A DNA stretch of 64,000 bases from Fusobacterium necrophorum subsp. necrophorum (GCF_004006635.1 NZ_CP034842.1:1054001-1118000), one strand, 5' to 3'. Shown: positions 1-8,876, counted from the first letter of the stretch. Made by a program: numbers and translations. The notes: generated by a model not told the origin, from the sequence alone.

Positions 1-368
1 GAGTTGGACATTTCTTGGGAGTTCATGACGGCTTGCATGGAATTCGTTTTCAATACAATGCACAAAGATTGGAAGAAAATATGGTCGTGACGAACGAACC
101 GGGAGTGTACATTGCAGGAAGTCATGGAATTCGAATTGAGAATGAATTGTTTATAAAAGCTTATTTGGAAACGGAACATGGAAAGTTTTTACAATTTGAG
201 ACCTTAACCTTTGTTCCCATTGATTTAGATGCTATTTTACCGGAATTATTATCTCCGGAGGAAAAAGAATGGTTAAATCATTATCATAAAGAAGTATTCA
301 CTAAAATTTCTCCATTTTTAAAAGAAGAAGAAAAAGAATGGTTAAAAATCTATACGAGAAGTATTTAA
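1..368 (+). CDS. pepP: M24B family aminopeptidase P (Xaa-Pro), C-terminal part
   Basis: Open reading frame runs in from the left edge (frame of base 3), so only the last 122 residues are present. The visible part has the end of the creatinase/aminopeptidase fold: GHFLGVHDG supplies the metal-binding and catalytic histidines, TNEPGVYI and GIRIENEL supply the last two glutamate metal ligands. The remaining ~60 residues match the small C-terminal extension of M24B enzymes. Known role of the family: a two-metal cytosolic exopeptidase removing an N-terminal residue before proline. The next gene starts 12 bases downstream, so the two are probably co-transcribed. The first residues and any promoter lie outside the window. 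Confidence 0.9.
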   Translation, partial: VGHFLGVHDGLHGIRFQYNAQRLEENMVVTNEPGVYIAGSHGIRIENELFIKAYLETEHGKFLQFETLTFVPIDLDAILPELLSPEEKEWLNHYHKEVFTKISPFLKEEEKEWLKIYTRSI

Positions 369-380
369 GGAGGGAAGACA

Positions 381-860
381 ATGCCTTTATATATCAAAGT
401 ATTGACAGATTATTATCACTTTTTAGTCGGAGATTTGGAAGAAGCGAGAAAAGTATTTTTAATGCAATTGTTGGAGTATTTATTATTGAAAGATGAGTAC
501 GGCTATGATCCTTTTTTTGAAGGAGAAAGCGAAAGAGTTGTGTTTCTCTTGAAACGTATTCAAGAAGAAGAAGTTCCTATGAGTTTTGAAACTTATATTA
601 AACTTCAAACATGGCACCGAGAAGATGCTTGGTCCGATGGAGAATTGCAAGAATATTTCCTACATCAGAGAAAGGAAAAGGAAGTTAAAATTATGTTTGA
701 CTTTGATAATGCAAGCTCTGAAGAAATCGAAATCTTAGAATATCTCAATCGATTTTTAGAGGGAAAAGGAAGAAAGTTCCAAGTATTAAATATTCACAAT
801 GCCAGATATGTCGATGTATCGGAGTTAATTACAGAAATTAAAAATAAGGGTTGTTGCTAA
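381..860 (+). CDS. Conserved hypothetical protein, 159 aa
   Basis: Good Shine-Dalgarno (GGAGGGAAG) just before ATG 381. I do not recognise the family. The product is soluble and strongly acidic, with many Glu/Lys and aromatic residues, no signal peptide and no membrane segment; it ends in two cysteines. The middle (FETYIKLQTWHRED) looks helical and the last ~55 residues could be an alpha/beta unit. It follows pepP by 12 bases and its stop codon lies inside the terminator hairpin, so it is the last gene of that operon. Function unknown. Confidence 0.75.
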   Translation: MPLYIKVLTDYYHFLVGDLEEARKVFLMQLLEYLLLKDEYGYDPFFEGESERVVFLLKRIQEEEVPMSFETYIKLQTWHREDAWSDGELQEYFLHQRKEKEVKIMFDFDNASSEEIEILEYLNRFLEGKGRKFQVLNIHNARYVDVSELITEIKNKGCC

Positions 861-880
861 GACAACCCTTATGCTTTTTC
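845..880 (+). terminator. Intrinsic terminator of the pepP operon
   Basis: Perfect 11-bp stem (845-855 with 863-873), 7-base loop, followed by GCTTTTTC. It overlaps the stop codon of the 381-860 gene and may also act for the convergent gene ending at 885. Confidence 0.85.
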
Positions 881-884
881 TTTT

Positions 885-1472
885 CTACATATTTTTCGCT
901 AAATCACAGATGATATCCACACATTTGTCTATTCCTATTTCGCTGCTGTTCAGAGAAATCGTATAGTTTTTTGCCATTCCCCAAGTTCTCTCCGTATAAT
1001 ACTTATAATTCATCGCTCTTTTTTTATCTTTGTCTCGTAATCTTTTTTCCGGTTTTTCATCTGTTTCTCCATAGAGATTGACAATTCTTTCAATCTTAAA
1101 AGACAAATCTGCATAGATATAAATATGTAAACAGTCTTTTCGATCTTTTAGAAGAAAATCGGCACATCTTCCCATGATGACACAATTTCCCGTTTCCGCC
1201 AATTCCAAAATCACTTCTTTTTGTTGTTTCCATAGATAATCTTCGGAATAATGAAATAAATTAGGACCTAAAAAAGCATATTTAAAAGATGATTCCGGTT
1301 TTGAAGATTCCGTTTTTTCTTCAATGTATTCTTTGGACAAACCTGATTTTTCTGCAATTTTTTCAATAAGTTCTTTGTCATAATAATGGTAATGTAATCT
1401 TTCTGCAACTGCTTTTCCAATACTTCTCCCACCACTTCCAAACTCTCTGCTGATTGTAATAATTTTTTTCAT
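885..1472 (-). CDS. Cytidylate kinase-like family protein
   Basis: 195 aa. The N-terminus (ITISREFGSGGRSIGKAVAE) is the P-loop of the cytidylate-kinase-like group, followed by YYDKELIEKIAEKSGLS and a C-terminal region with the RDKKRAxxYKYYT pattern typical of the family. Members are P-loop kinases related to CMP kinase but shorter and of unproven substrate, so it should not be taken as the essential cmk. Start ATG 1472 has an AGGAGGCC ribosome site. It stands alone on the minus strand. Confidence 0.85.
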   Translation of the reverse strand: MKKIITISREFGSGGRSIGKAVAERLHYHYYDKELIEKIAEKSGLSKEYIEEKTESSKPESSFKYAFLGPNLFHYSEDYLWKQQKEVILELAETGNCVIMGRCADFLLKDRKDCLHIYIYADLSFKIERIVNLYGETDEKPEKRLRDKDKKRAMNYKYYTERTWGMAKNYTISLNSSEIGIDKCVDIICDLAKNM

Positions 1473-1588
1473 AGTGTAAGGCCTCCTTTATTTAGCTTTA
1501 AAAATGTAGCAAAATGATCTTTCCTTTTCTTATTACTATAAGGATACCCCATTTTTTCCATTTTTTCAAATAGTTTTTTCTAAAAGTT

Positions 1589-2212
1589 CTATATTAAGAA
1601 AAAAACGGAAAAAAATCCGAGAGTGCTGCCGGCTAAAACAAAGAGATGCCAAATAGCGTGGGTAAAACGAATTTTATCCAATAGGAAAGGAATCGTTCCC
1701 AAGGAATAAGCAATCCCGCTTGCCAATAAGAATCCGAAAGACAAAGGAGAAAGACTGGTATAAATATCACGAAATACAAAGACAACAGTCCAACCCATAG
1801 CCAAATACAGCAAGGTGGAAAGCAGTTGAAATCGTCCTGTAAAAAGAATTTTAAAAAAAATTCCCAATAAAGTGATTCCCCATTGTATTCCAAAGATAAT
1901 CCATTTTTTAGGACCTGTTAATACTATAAAAATATAGGGAGTGTAAGAGGCTGCAATTAAAAAATAAATTCCAATGTGATCTAAAACATGGAAAATCTTT
2001 TTTGCTTTTCCGGGTTTTAAAATATGATAAGTACCGGAAATACTATATAAAAGGATAAGGGCTATTCCAAAGACAATAACACTTCCAAGATAACTAACAT
2101 TAGAAAAATGTACCGCTCTGATAATTAAAAGGACTAAAGCTGCTATGGCGGCAAGAGTTCCTATATAATGAGTCCAAGCATTCCAATGCTCTTCTATTCT
2201 ATCTAAAGTCAT
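1589..2212 (-). CDS. Hemolysin III family (PAQR/TrhA) membrane protein
   Basis: 207 aa with seven predicted membrane segments. The hallmarks of the PAQR/hemolysin III family are present: N-terminal EEHWNAWTHYIG, SGTYHIL, LDHIGIYFLIAASYTP in the middle, and a C-terminal HAIWHLFVLAG. The conserved His and Asp residues resemble a metal-dependent hydrolase site in the membrane. The name hemolysin is historical; bacterial members are linked to membrane fluidity homeostasis, so virulence should not be inferred. AGGAGGTTTACC precedes ATG 2212. The terminator of the gene upstream lies just ahead, suggesting a separate transcript. Confidence 0.9.
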   Translation of the reverse strand: MTLDRIEEHWNAWTHYIGTLAAIAALVLLIIRAVHFSNVSYLGSVIVFGIALILLYSISGTYHILKPGKAKKIFHVLDHIGIYFLIAASYTPYIFIVLTGPKKWIIFGIQWGITLLGIFFKILFTGRFQLLSTLLYLAMGWTVVFVFRDIYTSLSPLSFGFLLASGIAYSLGTIPFLLDKIRFTHAIWHLFVLAGSTLGFFSVFFLI

Positions 2213-2230
2213 GGTAAACCTCCTATATGA

Positions 2231-2258
2231 AAAAACCTCACAGAAAAACAGTGAGGTT
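2231..2258 (-). terminator. Terminator of the P-type ATPase gene
   Basis: On the minus strand AACCTCAC / GTGAGGTT (2258-2251 with 2241-2234), 9-base loop, followed by a T run. Confidence 0.85.
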
Positions 2259-2339
2259 CTCTTTCGTTGACAATTTGTATTTGCACTGTTTTATTTATAG
2301 AAATTATAAATTTCTTTGGCAAAAAAGTCAACCGTATTT

Positions 2340-4409
2340 TTAGTATCGACGAAAAGAAAATGCGGAATATAGAATGCAAAGAAGAGTAACTCCCACATCT
2401 GCAAAGATAGCGAACCACATATTCGCAATTCCGAATACTCCTAAAATCATGACTAATATTTTGACTCCCAGTGCAAAGGAGATACAAGTCCATAAGGTCT
2501 TTTTATTTTCCTTTGCCAGTTGAAATAGGAAGAGTAATTTTTCAATATGGTCATCCATGAAGACAATGTCGGAAGCTTCAATGGCAACATCACTTCCCAT
2601 GCTTCCCATAGAAATTCCAATATCAGATAGGGCCAATACGGGAGCATCATTGATTCCGTCTCCGATATAAAGTGTTTTTCCGCTTTGTTGTATTTTTTGT
2701 AAGCTTTCCACTTTTTGTTCCGGTAGTAAGTTGCTAAAGATATGTTTCGGAGCAATTCCTAAAGATTGTCCCACCGCTTCTGCGATTTCTTTTCCGTCTC
2801 CTGTTAAAATATAAGGAGAAAAACCAAGTGTTTGCAATTGTGAAATGGTTTCCAGAGCTTCTTTTTTGATTTGATCCTGTACAACGATATATCCTTGATA
2901 TTCTTGTTCCTGTGTTATAAATATGACACTTCCCTTTTCTTTTACCTCAGGATGAGCAATCTTTTGCTCCATCAGATAAGTTTCCTTCCCTAAAAAAATA
3001 TTTTTTCCTTTATATTCCAAGCTGACACCATAGCCAGCTATGTTTCTATAATTTTTAATATCTTTCTCCTCAATTGGAAATGAAATATTTTCATAAATCG
3101 CTATTCCAATGGGATGCTTGGAATAAAATTCTCCGGCTTTTGCCAATTCCTTGACAAGCTTTATATCATTTCCCACTATTTTTTCAATTTGAAATTTTGC
3201 TTTTGTTAAAGTTCCCGTTTTATCAAAGACAATGTTTTTAATATTGGAGAGAGCTTCCAAGTAGTTGGCCCCCTTAATTAAAATTCCATGTTTTGAAGCT
3301 TTTCCAATACTATGGAAAAAGGTTAGAGGAATGGAAATTACTAAGGCACAAGGACAGGAAATAACCAGAAATAAAATAGCTCTTTCAAACCATAACAAAA
3401 AATTTCCCAAGAAAAGAGGAAAAATAAGTCCCACCAGAACTGCAAAACCTACTACGATAGGGGTATAATATTTTGCAAACTTGGACATGAATTTTTCCAC
3501 TTTGGATTTTTTAGCATTGGCATGTTCCACCATATCAATAATTTTACTGATGGTAGAATCTGAAAATTTTCGAAGAACCTTTAATTCTAAGATACGATCT
3601 CCATTGATACTTCCACTTAGTACAGTATCTCCTGTTTTCACATCCACGGGAAGAGATTCTCCGGTTAAAGCGGAAATGTCCAAGTAGCTTTCCCCCTGAA
3701 TAATTTCAGCATCGATGGGAATTCGTTCTCCTTCTTTGACCTGAATAATATCTCCGATATGCAAAGAAGCTGTTGGAACCTCTTGAAAACTTCCATTGCT
3801 CTGCTTTTGAAAAGCTGTTTCAGGACGAAGTTCCAATAGAGAAGAAATGGATTTCTTTGATTTTGAAACGGCTTTTTCTTCCAAAATTTCTCCTATTTTA
3901 TAGAAAAACATGACTCCAATTGCTTCATGATATTCTCTTAGATACATCGCCCCCAGAGATGCAAGACTCATTAGGAAATTTTCATCCAAAAATTTTCCTT
4001 TTCCAATGTTTCGGACAGCCTTCCATAAAATATCTCCGGAGATAAAAAAGTAGGCCAATAGATAATACAGAAATTGTAAATTAGAAGATGTCACCAGAAA
4101 TGCAGCAATACAAAATACGAACATTCCCATAAAACTGATGATTTTAAAGTAGTCTTCTTTATTTTCTTCTTCCTTCTCTTCTTCTTTTTTATAAAATAGA
4201 GTTCCGGGCTCTATTTTATTTCCAATTTCATTGATTGTTTTTAACAAGGAGACATCTTCTATATCATCCTCATACTCCAATATTATTTTTTCTTCATAAA
4301 TATCTATGTTGACACCTGTCATACCGGGAAGTTTTAATATCATGGATTGAATGACGGCAGAACAACCAGAACAGTGTAAATTTTTAACAGAATATTCACG
4401 AGTTTTCAT
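2340..4409 (-). CDS. Heavy-metal P1B-type ATPase, Zn/Cd/Pb exporter type
   Basis: 689 aa. N-terminal heavy-metal-associated domain with CSGCS (Cys13, Cys16), an acidic/lysine-rich linker, then a P1B core: TGESLP actuator motif, CPC in the transmembrane site (ISCPCALVIS), DKTGTLTK phosphorylation site, SKHPIG with the P1B histidine, GDGINDAP hinge. The final membrane helix carries FADVGVTLL, the aspartate-glycine pattern of the Zn/Cd/Pb (CadA/ZntA, P1B-2) subgroup rather than the copper subgroup. Expected role: ATP-driven efflux of divalent soft metals across the inner membrane. Single gene with its own promoter, G-tract operator and terminator. Substrate is assigned from motifs only. Confidence 0.92.
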   Translation of the reverse strand: MKTREYSVKNLHCSGCSAVIQSMILKLPGMTGVNIDIYEEKIILEYEDDIEDVSLLKTINEIGNKIEPGTLFYKKEEEKEEENKEDYFKIISFMGMFVFCIAAFLVTSSNLQFLYYLLAYFFISGDILWKAVRNIGKGKFLDENFLMSLASLGAMYLREYHEAIGVMFFYKIGEILEEKAVSKSKKSISSLLELRPETAFQKQSNGSFQEVPTASLHIGDIIQVKEGERIPIDAEIIQGESYLDISALTGESLPVDVKTGDTVLSGSINGDRILELKVLRKFSDSTISKIIDMVEHANAKKSKVEKFMSKFAKYYTPIVVGFAVLVGLIFPLFLGNFLLWFERAILFLVISCPCALVISIPLTFFHSIGKASKHGILIKGANYLEALSNIKNIVFDKTGTLTKAKFQIEKIVGNDIKLVKELAKAGEFYSKHPIGIAIYENISFPIEEKDIKNYRNIAGYGVSLEYKGKNIFLGKETYLMEQKIAHPEVKEKGSVIFITQEQEYQGYIVVQDQIKKEALETISQLQTLGFSPYILTGDGKEIAEAVGQSLGIAPKHIFSNLLPEQKVESLQKIQQSGKTLYIGDGINDAPVLALSDIGISMGSMGSDVAIEASDIVFMDDHIEKLLFLFQLAKENKKTLWTCISFALGVKILVMILGVFGIANMWFAIFADVGVTLLCILYSAFSFRRY

Positions 4410-4426
4410 AAATTCCCTCCTAATTC

Positions 4427-4448
4427 ATAGTATACCCCCCTATAGTAT
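4427..4448 (-). promoter_or_regulatory. CsoR/RcnR-type G-tract operator
   Basis: On the minus strand ATACTATA, six G, TATACTAT: two arms matching as inverted repeats in 7 of 8 positions around a G6 tract. This is the layout of operators bound by the CsoR/RcnR/FrmR family. It lies immediately downstream of the -10 of the ATPase promoter, where binding would block transcription. No regulator gene of this family lies nearby. Confidence 0.6.
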
Positions 4449-4452
4449 TTAA

Positions 4453-4481
4453 ATCATAACATAGTTTATCAGAACTGTCAA
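4453..4481 (-). promoter_or_regulatory. Promoter of the P-type ATPase gene
   Basis: Consensus TTGACA (4481-4476), 17-base spacer, TATGAT (4458-4453) on the minus strand, ~45 bases before the ATG. Confidence 0.8.
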
Positions 4482-4514
4482 TAATAAAATTTTGGGGAAG
4501 AAAAGCTGTGGAAA

Positions 4515-4557
4515 AGAAAAAAGGATTGCGTTCTGCGAAAGCAGTATGTAATCCTTA
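4515..4557 (-). terminator. Terminator of the aminotransferase gene
   Basis: Minus-strand AAGGATTAC / GCAATCCTT outer stem with an inner CTGC-TTTC-GCAG stem, followed by TTTTTTC. Confidence 0.8.
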
Positions 4558-4597
4558 TCATTTCTATCAAATATAGTTCTATAGTAAAAAAATTTTT

Positions 4598-5815
4598 TTA
4601 TTGAGCCTTCTGATCTGTTAAAAATAATCTTTGATATTCCACCAAAGCTCTTTTTAATACGATCATGGCATTTTCAATATCATCTACATTAGTACAGAAA
4701 GAGAAACGCACTTCTTGTCTTCCTTTTCCGGGACTCATATAGAAACCGGGTCCGGGGGCAATCAGAAGAGTCATATTTTCGTAAGAATAGTCTGTCAACA
4801 ACCATTTTGCAAATTTCTCAGAGTCATCTACTGGAAGTTTTGCAATGATATAAAAAGCTCCTTCTGGTTTGGAACAAACTACACCGGGAATTCTGCTTAA
4901 ATAGCTGAATAATAAATCTCTACGATTCTTATACTTTAATTTTACGTCCTCAAAATAACTGTTCATGGTATTGATAAGATTTGCAGCAGAATGTTGTTCT
5001 ATGGTAGAAACGCATAATCTGGCTTGACAAAATTTTAAAATTTGAGCCATCAATTCATGATTTTTACTTGCGATTAAACCGATTCTGGCACCACAGGCAC
5101 TGTAGTGTTTTGAGATGCTATCCACGATGACAACACGGTCTTGCAAATGATCCAATTTCATAATAGATAAAAATTCTGTTTCTTCGTCATAGACAAATTG
5201 TCGATATACTTCATCTCCGATGATGTATAAATCATGTTCAATTGCTAATTCTCCAATCATTCGAATTTCTTTTTCCGTGAAGACGGTACCTGTCGGGTTT
5301 ACCGGGTTGGAAAAAAGAATGGCTCTCGTCTTGGGAGTGATAAGAGTTTCAATTTCTTTTTTGTCAGGCAGATGGAAACCGGTTTCAATACTTGTTGCGA
5401 TAGGAACTACTTTTGCCCCGGCAAATCTTGAGAAACTGCTGTAATTGGAATAGAAAGGCTCCGGTACTAAGACTTCATCTCCCTCATCACAAATCGCCAT
5501 TAGGGTGAAAAAAATGGCTTCACTTCCTCCCTGTGTAATCAAAATATCCTCTTTTTCCAGTTCAATTCCACTTTGAGAGTAACTTCTGACAAAGCTGTCC
5601 AATAAAGAGGGAATTCCTCTGGAATCGGAATATTTTACGATTTTTTCTTTATAACTGTGCAGACCCTCAAAAAAAGAGTCCGGAGTTACAATATTCGGTT
5701 GCCCGATGTTTAACTTATATACTTTAATTCCACGTTTTTCTGCTTCATCTGCATATGGGATTAGTTTACGAATCGGGGAATATCCCATTTCTTCTGCTCT
5801 TTTTGATATTTTCAT
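4598..5815 (-). CDS. PLP-dependent class I/II aminotransferase (aspartate-type)
   Basis: 405 aa, full length for fold-type I aminotransferases. Recognisable: LNIGQPN near the N-terminus, SNPVNPTGTV in the middle, GDEVYRQFVY (cofactor-binding Asp and Tyr) and the PLP lysine in DSISKHYSACGARIG, then a C-terminal arginine region (VRFSFC). Related enzymes exchange amino groups between aspartate, aromatic or branched amino acids and 2-oxoglutarate; the sequence does not fix the substrate. AGGAGGAAGG precedes ATG 5815 and a TATAAT box sits ~50 bases upstream, so it is probably monocistronic with the terminator downstream. Confidence 0.88.
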   Translation of the reverse strand: MKISKRAEEMGYSPIRKLIPYADEAEKRGIKVYKLNIGQPNIVTPDSFFEGLHSYKEKIVKYSDSRGIPSLLDSFVRSYSQSGIELEKEDILITQGGSEAIFFTLMAICDEGDEVLVPEPFYSNYSSFSRFAGAKVVPIATSIETGFHLPDKKEIETLITPKTRAILFSNPVNPTGTVFTEKEIRMIGELAIEHDLYIIGDEVYRQFVYDEETEFLSIMKLDHLQDRVVIVDSISKHYSACGARIGLIASKNHELMAQILKFCQARLCVSTIEQHSAANLINTMNSYFEDVKLKYKNRRDLLFSYLSRIPGVVCSKPEGAFYIIAKLPVDDSEKFAKWLLTDYSYENMTLLIAPGPGFYMSPGKGRQEVRFSFCTNVDDIENAMIVLKRALVEYQRLFLTDQKAQ

Positions 5816-5982
5816 ATCCTTCCTCCTTGCTATGATAAACTATGTAAATATTTAGTATTCATTATAGCATAATGATACTAAGAAATAAAGCTTTTTGTTT
5901 CTTATTTTTGACTTTTCCAAAAATAATATTTTACGATTTCTATCAACTTTTTTGATAATTTCATAAAAGTAAAAATTTGTTT

Positions 5983-6138
5983 CTAAAAAATTATATAAGC
6001 GAGTGCTAAGAGAAAAGAGAACAGAAACAATATAATCGTATCAATATTTCCAATGACGTTTACTAAAGTTAATTCTAAGAAAATAGGAATTGCAAATGCA
6101 AAGAATTTTTTATTTTGCTTTGATTTAAATAACAGCAT
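5983..6138 (-). pseudogene. Relic of a MATE-family efflux transporter gene
   Basis: A 51-codon minus-strand frame, too short to be a functional transporter. Its first ~37 residues (FFAFAIPIFLELTLVN and GNIDTIIL) read like the first membrane helix of MATE (NorM/DinF-type) exporters, which are ~450 aa. The remaining 14 residues are hydrophobic and end in a stop, as if the start and end of a MATE gene were joined by a large internal deletion. No strong ribosome site. The rest of 5816-6147 holds only AT-rich DNA and the upstream region of the aminotransferase. Confidence 0.4.
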
Positions 6139-6147
6139 AAATTTTTT

Positions 6148-6969
6148 TTACCCCAATAAATAAATCACTAAAACAATAATACCCAGTAAAATTCGGTACC
6201 AACCAAATAAAGAAAAATCTCTTTTTTGAATGTAGTTCATAAACCAACTGATGACAATATATGCTACCAGAAAGGCAATGGAAGTTCCTATTCCTAAGTA
6301 GTACCATTCTTGTTTTGTGTAAACAATGCCTCCCTTTAAAAGTTTTAATAGGCTTGCTCCGAACATAGTAGGAATCGCCAGATAAAAAGAAAATTCCGTT
6401 GCTAGAGGTCTGGAAACTCCTAATAGCAGAGCTCCGATAATCGTAGCTCCGGAACGGGAAGTTCCGGGAATCATAGCCAGACATTGAAAACATCCAATGA
6501 AGAGAGCGGTACGGTAACGTAATTTTCGGAAATTTCCATAACGAACTTTCATAGCTGTTTTTTTGTGATGATGCTCAATTCCCATGAGCAAAACCCCATA
6601 GAAAATTAAAGTAAAAATGACGATATAAATATTATTCATGAAATGTTGTTCGATATAGTCATCAAAGAGAAGACCGATTACCGCAGCTGGAAAAACTCCA
6701 ACAATAATTTTGGCCCACAATTGAAATTTTTTTCGAAATTCTTCTTTGGATCTGCTGAAAGGATTCAGTTTTTTCCAAGAAAAAAACACAACTGCCAAAA
6801 TGGCACCCAATTGAACAATAATTAAAAAATGATTCATAAATTCTTGACGAAAGCTGTTTTTTCCTAAGAAGAATTCTGCTAAAATCATATGTCCTGTGCT
6901 ACTTACCGGTAAAAATTCTGTCAATCCTTCGACAACAGCTAAGATAATAATAATGAAAAATGGATTCAT
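6148..6969 (-). CDS. uppP: Undecaprenyl-diphosphatase
   Basis: 273 aa, the usual length of UppP/BacA. It has the two diagnostic motifs: EGLTEFLPVSSTGH near the N-terminus and PGTSRSGATI around residue 165, and about eight membrane helices. The enzyme dephosphorylates undecaprenyl diphosphate so that the lipid carrier of peptidoglycan and LPS sugars can be reused; it also gives bacitracin resistance. GGAGGTTGAT precedes ATG 6969. It lies 9 bases after hldD in the same operon, so an envelope-synthesis function is consistent for both. Confidence 0.95.
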   Translation of the reverse strand: MNPFFIIIILAVVEGLTEFLPVSSTGHMILAEFFLGKNSFRQEFMNHFLIIVQLGAILAVVFFSWKKLNPFSRSKEEFRKKFQLWAKIIVGVFPAAVIGLLFDDYIEQHFMNNIYIVIFTLIFYGVLLMGIEHHHKKTAMKVRYGNFRKLRYRTALFIGCFQCLAMIPGTSRSGATIIGALLLGVSRPLATEFSFYLAIPTMFGASLLKLLKGGIVYTKQEWYYLGIGTSIAFLVAYIVISWFMNYIQKRDFSLFGWYRILLGIIVLVIYLLG

Positions 6970-6978
6970 ATCAACCTC

Positions 6979-7977
6979 CTACAAATATGCATCTTCTTGA
7001 CTTAGATAATTTTGGACATAATCTTTGACCCCTTCTTCTAAGCTGTGCATATGTAAGGGATAGCTTGTTTTGGCTAGTTTCTCCATCGTGGCTTGCGTAA
7101 AATATTGATACTTTCCTCTTAAATCTTCCGGCATAGGGATAAATTCGATTACATCGGAAACCTGAATATCTTCTTTTCCGGAAGCGGCTCTTATGGTTGC
7201 CATTGCTAAATCTAAAAAACTTCTGGCTTTTCCAGTTCCAATATTGTAGATACCGGAAGAAAAATCTTGGGTAAGCATATAATAAATAATATCGACAACA
7301 TCTTTCAGATAGACAAAATCACGTAATTGTCCTCCGTCTTCATATCCTTCTTTATGGGATTGGAATAATTTTACCTTTCCGGTTTTTTTGTATTGGCAAA
7401 AGCTGTGAAATACCATAGAGGCCATACGTCCTTTATGATATTCTTGAGGACCGTAGACATTGAAGAATTTCAAACCTGCCCATGTACTGGGTTGCATTTT
7501 TTGTTTGAATGCCCAATCATCAAAACGTTTTTTGGAATATCCGTATTTATTTAAAGGTTGTAAAGATTTTAATTCTTCAGGACCGACCTCATCGTTATAT
7601 CCTTTTTCTCCCGCTCCATAGGTTGCTGCAGAGGAAGCATAGATAAAGCGAATATTTCTTTGAGAACAATAATCCCAAAGAGCCTTGGTATATCCATAGT
7701 TATTTTCCATTAAATAGTCTCCATCGGTTTCGGTGGTAGCAGAGCAAGCTCCCATATGTACAATGGCAGTAATTTCATTGGCTTCCGCATCTTGAAAAAG
7801 CCAATCCAAAAAGCAGTCCCGATCCATCCAATCACGATAATCTCTTTTTCGAATATTTAGCCATTTATCTTCATTTCGTAATTTATCGACTAACAGAATA
7901 TCATGAATCCCCATTTCATTTAACTTCCATACGACAGCACTTCCAATCATTCCCGCTGCACCCGTTACAACAATCAT
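6979..7977 (-). CDS. hldD: ADP-L-glycero-D-manno-heptose 6-epimerase
   Basis: 332 aa extended SDR protein. Rossmann motif TGAAGMIGSAVVWKL at the N-terminus, MGACSATTETDGDYL, the active-site YGYSKKRFDDW, and FNVYGPQEYHKGRMASM are all characteristic of HldD/RfaD. It interconverts ADP-D- and ADP-L-glycero-manno-heptose, the precursor of the LPS inner core, so the host makes heptose-containing LPS. Its ribosome site overlaps the end of the PHP gene upstream, only 2 bases separate the genes, and uppP follows: a three-gene operon. Confidence 0.95.
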   Translation of the reverse strand: MIVVTGAAGMIGSAVVWKLNEMGIHDILLVDKLRNEDKWLNIRKRDYRDWMDRDCFLDWLFQDAEANEITAIVHMGACSATTETDGDYLMENNYGYTKALWDYCSQRNIRFIYASSAATYGAGEKGYNDEVGPEELKSLQPLNKYGYSKKRFDDWAFKQKMQPSTWAGLKFFNVYGPQEYHKGRMASMVFHSFCQYKKTGKVKLFQSHKEGYEDGGQLRDFVYLKDVVDIIYYMLTQDFSSGIYNIGTGKARSFLDLAMATIRAASGKEDIQVSDVIEFIPMPEDLRGKYQYFTQATMEKLAKTSYPLHMHSLEEGVKDYVQNYLSQEDAYL

Positions 7978-7979
7978 GA

Positions 7980-8798
7980 TTACCTCCTAAATTTATTAAA
8001 TTGACTATAATCCAAGCCTTGCATTCCGATTTCAATATTTTTTCGATTGCTTCCATGAAAATCGGAGCCTCCTGTTACCAATAAGTCGAATGTTTTTGCC
8101 CAAGAACGATATTTACGAATTTCATAGGATTTAAAGCCGGCATAATTTGCTTCAATCGCATTTAAACCTATATTTTTTAATTCTTGTATTAATTGTAAAA
8201 TTTCGTTTTCGTCTTTTGAAATGAATTTGGGATGAGCTAAGGAAGAAAAAGCGGAATTTTCTTTTAAGAGCTGCACCGCCATATGAGGAGTTAGTCCCTC
8301 TTTTTCAACATAGGCTAAGCCTCCCTGAGCTAAATATTTGGAAAAGGCTTCCTTCATATCTTTCACCCTTCCCTGTTCTATCATTTCCTTTGCAATATGA
8401 ACTCTTCCGATACTTTGATTTGGATATTTTTCTTGTAAAGAAGTCATATTCAATATTATATCATAATTTTGTAGAAGCTGTATTATTTTTTTATTTCTCT
8501 CTTCTCTTAGGAATTTTAAATTTTCAATCGCTTGGACAAAGCGGGTATCTTCTAGGTTTAGAAAATATCCTAAGATATGAACTTCATGATTTTTCCAGTA
8601 GGTAGAAAATTCGATTCCCATGACGAACTCCAATCCCCATTTTTCTGCTTCACATTTTGCTTCCAAGAGACCATCTATTGTGTCATGGTCAGTCAAAGCG
8701 ATTGCTCTCATTTTTTTCATTATTGCCAATTGCACGATCTGTTTTGGAGAGAAACTTCCATCAGAGGCAGTACTGTGAAGATGTAAATCTACTTTCAT
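7980..8798 (-). CDS. PHP-domain phosphoesterase (YciV/TrpH type)
   Basis: 272 aa from ATG 8798. The PHP motifs are in order: DLHLHSTASDGSFSP, TDHDTIDG, GIEFSTYW with EVHILGY, LAHPKFI and GGSDFHG near the end, giving the His/Asp/Glu set for a three-metal centre. The YciV/TrpH group includes 5'-3' exoribonucleases (RNase AM) and nucleotide 3',5'-bisphosphate phosphatases. I chose ATG 8798 because AGGAGGATGG lies just ahead and because an in-frame ATG 60 bases upstream would place the start inside the previous gene's terminator. Confidence 0.88.
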   Translation of the reverse strand: MKVDLHLHSTASDGSFSPKQIVQLAIMKKMRAIALTDHDTIDGLLEAKCEAEKWGLEFVMGIEFSTYWKNHEVHILGYFLNLEDTRFVQAIENLKFLREERNKKIIQLLQNYDIILNMTSLQEKYPNQSIGRVHIAKEMIEQGRVKDMKEAFSKYLAQGGLAYVEKEGLTPHMAVQLLKENSAFSSLAHPKFISKDENEILQLIQELKNIGLNAIEANYAGFKSYEIRKYRSWAKTFDLLVTGGSDFHGSNRKNIEIGMQGLDYSQFNKFRR

Positions 8799-8835
8799 AT
8801 CTACTCCATCCTCCTTTCTGAGTAAATGAATCAAA

Positions 8836-8864
8836 AGAAAAAAAGAGGATTGTAGCATCCTCTT
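8836..8864 (-). terminator. Terminator of the secA/lipoprotein operon
   Basis: Minus strand AAGAGGAT / ATCCTCTT (8-bp stem, 6-base loop) followed by seven T. Confidence 0.85.
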
Positions 8865-8876
8865 TTCTTTCTTGAA

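Noticed and set aside
1589-2212. Treating the hemolysin III homologue as a toxin.
   Set aside because: PAQR-type proteins of this group are membrane homeostasis proteins; the name is historical.
7980-8858. Longer start for the PHP protein at 8858.
   Set aside because: It would begin inside the terminator of the upstream operon and lacks a ribosome site; 8798 has AGGAGG.
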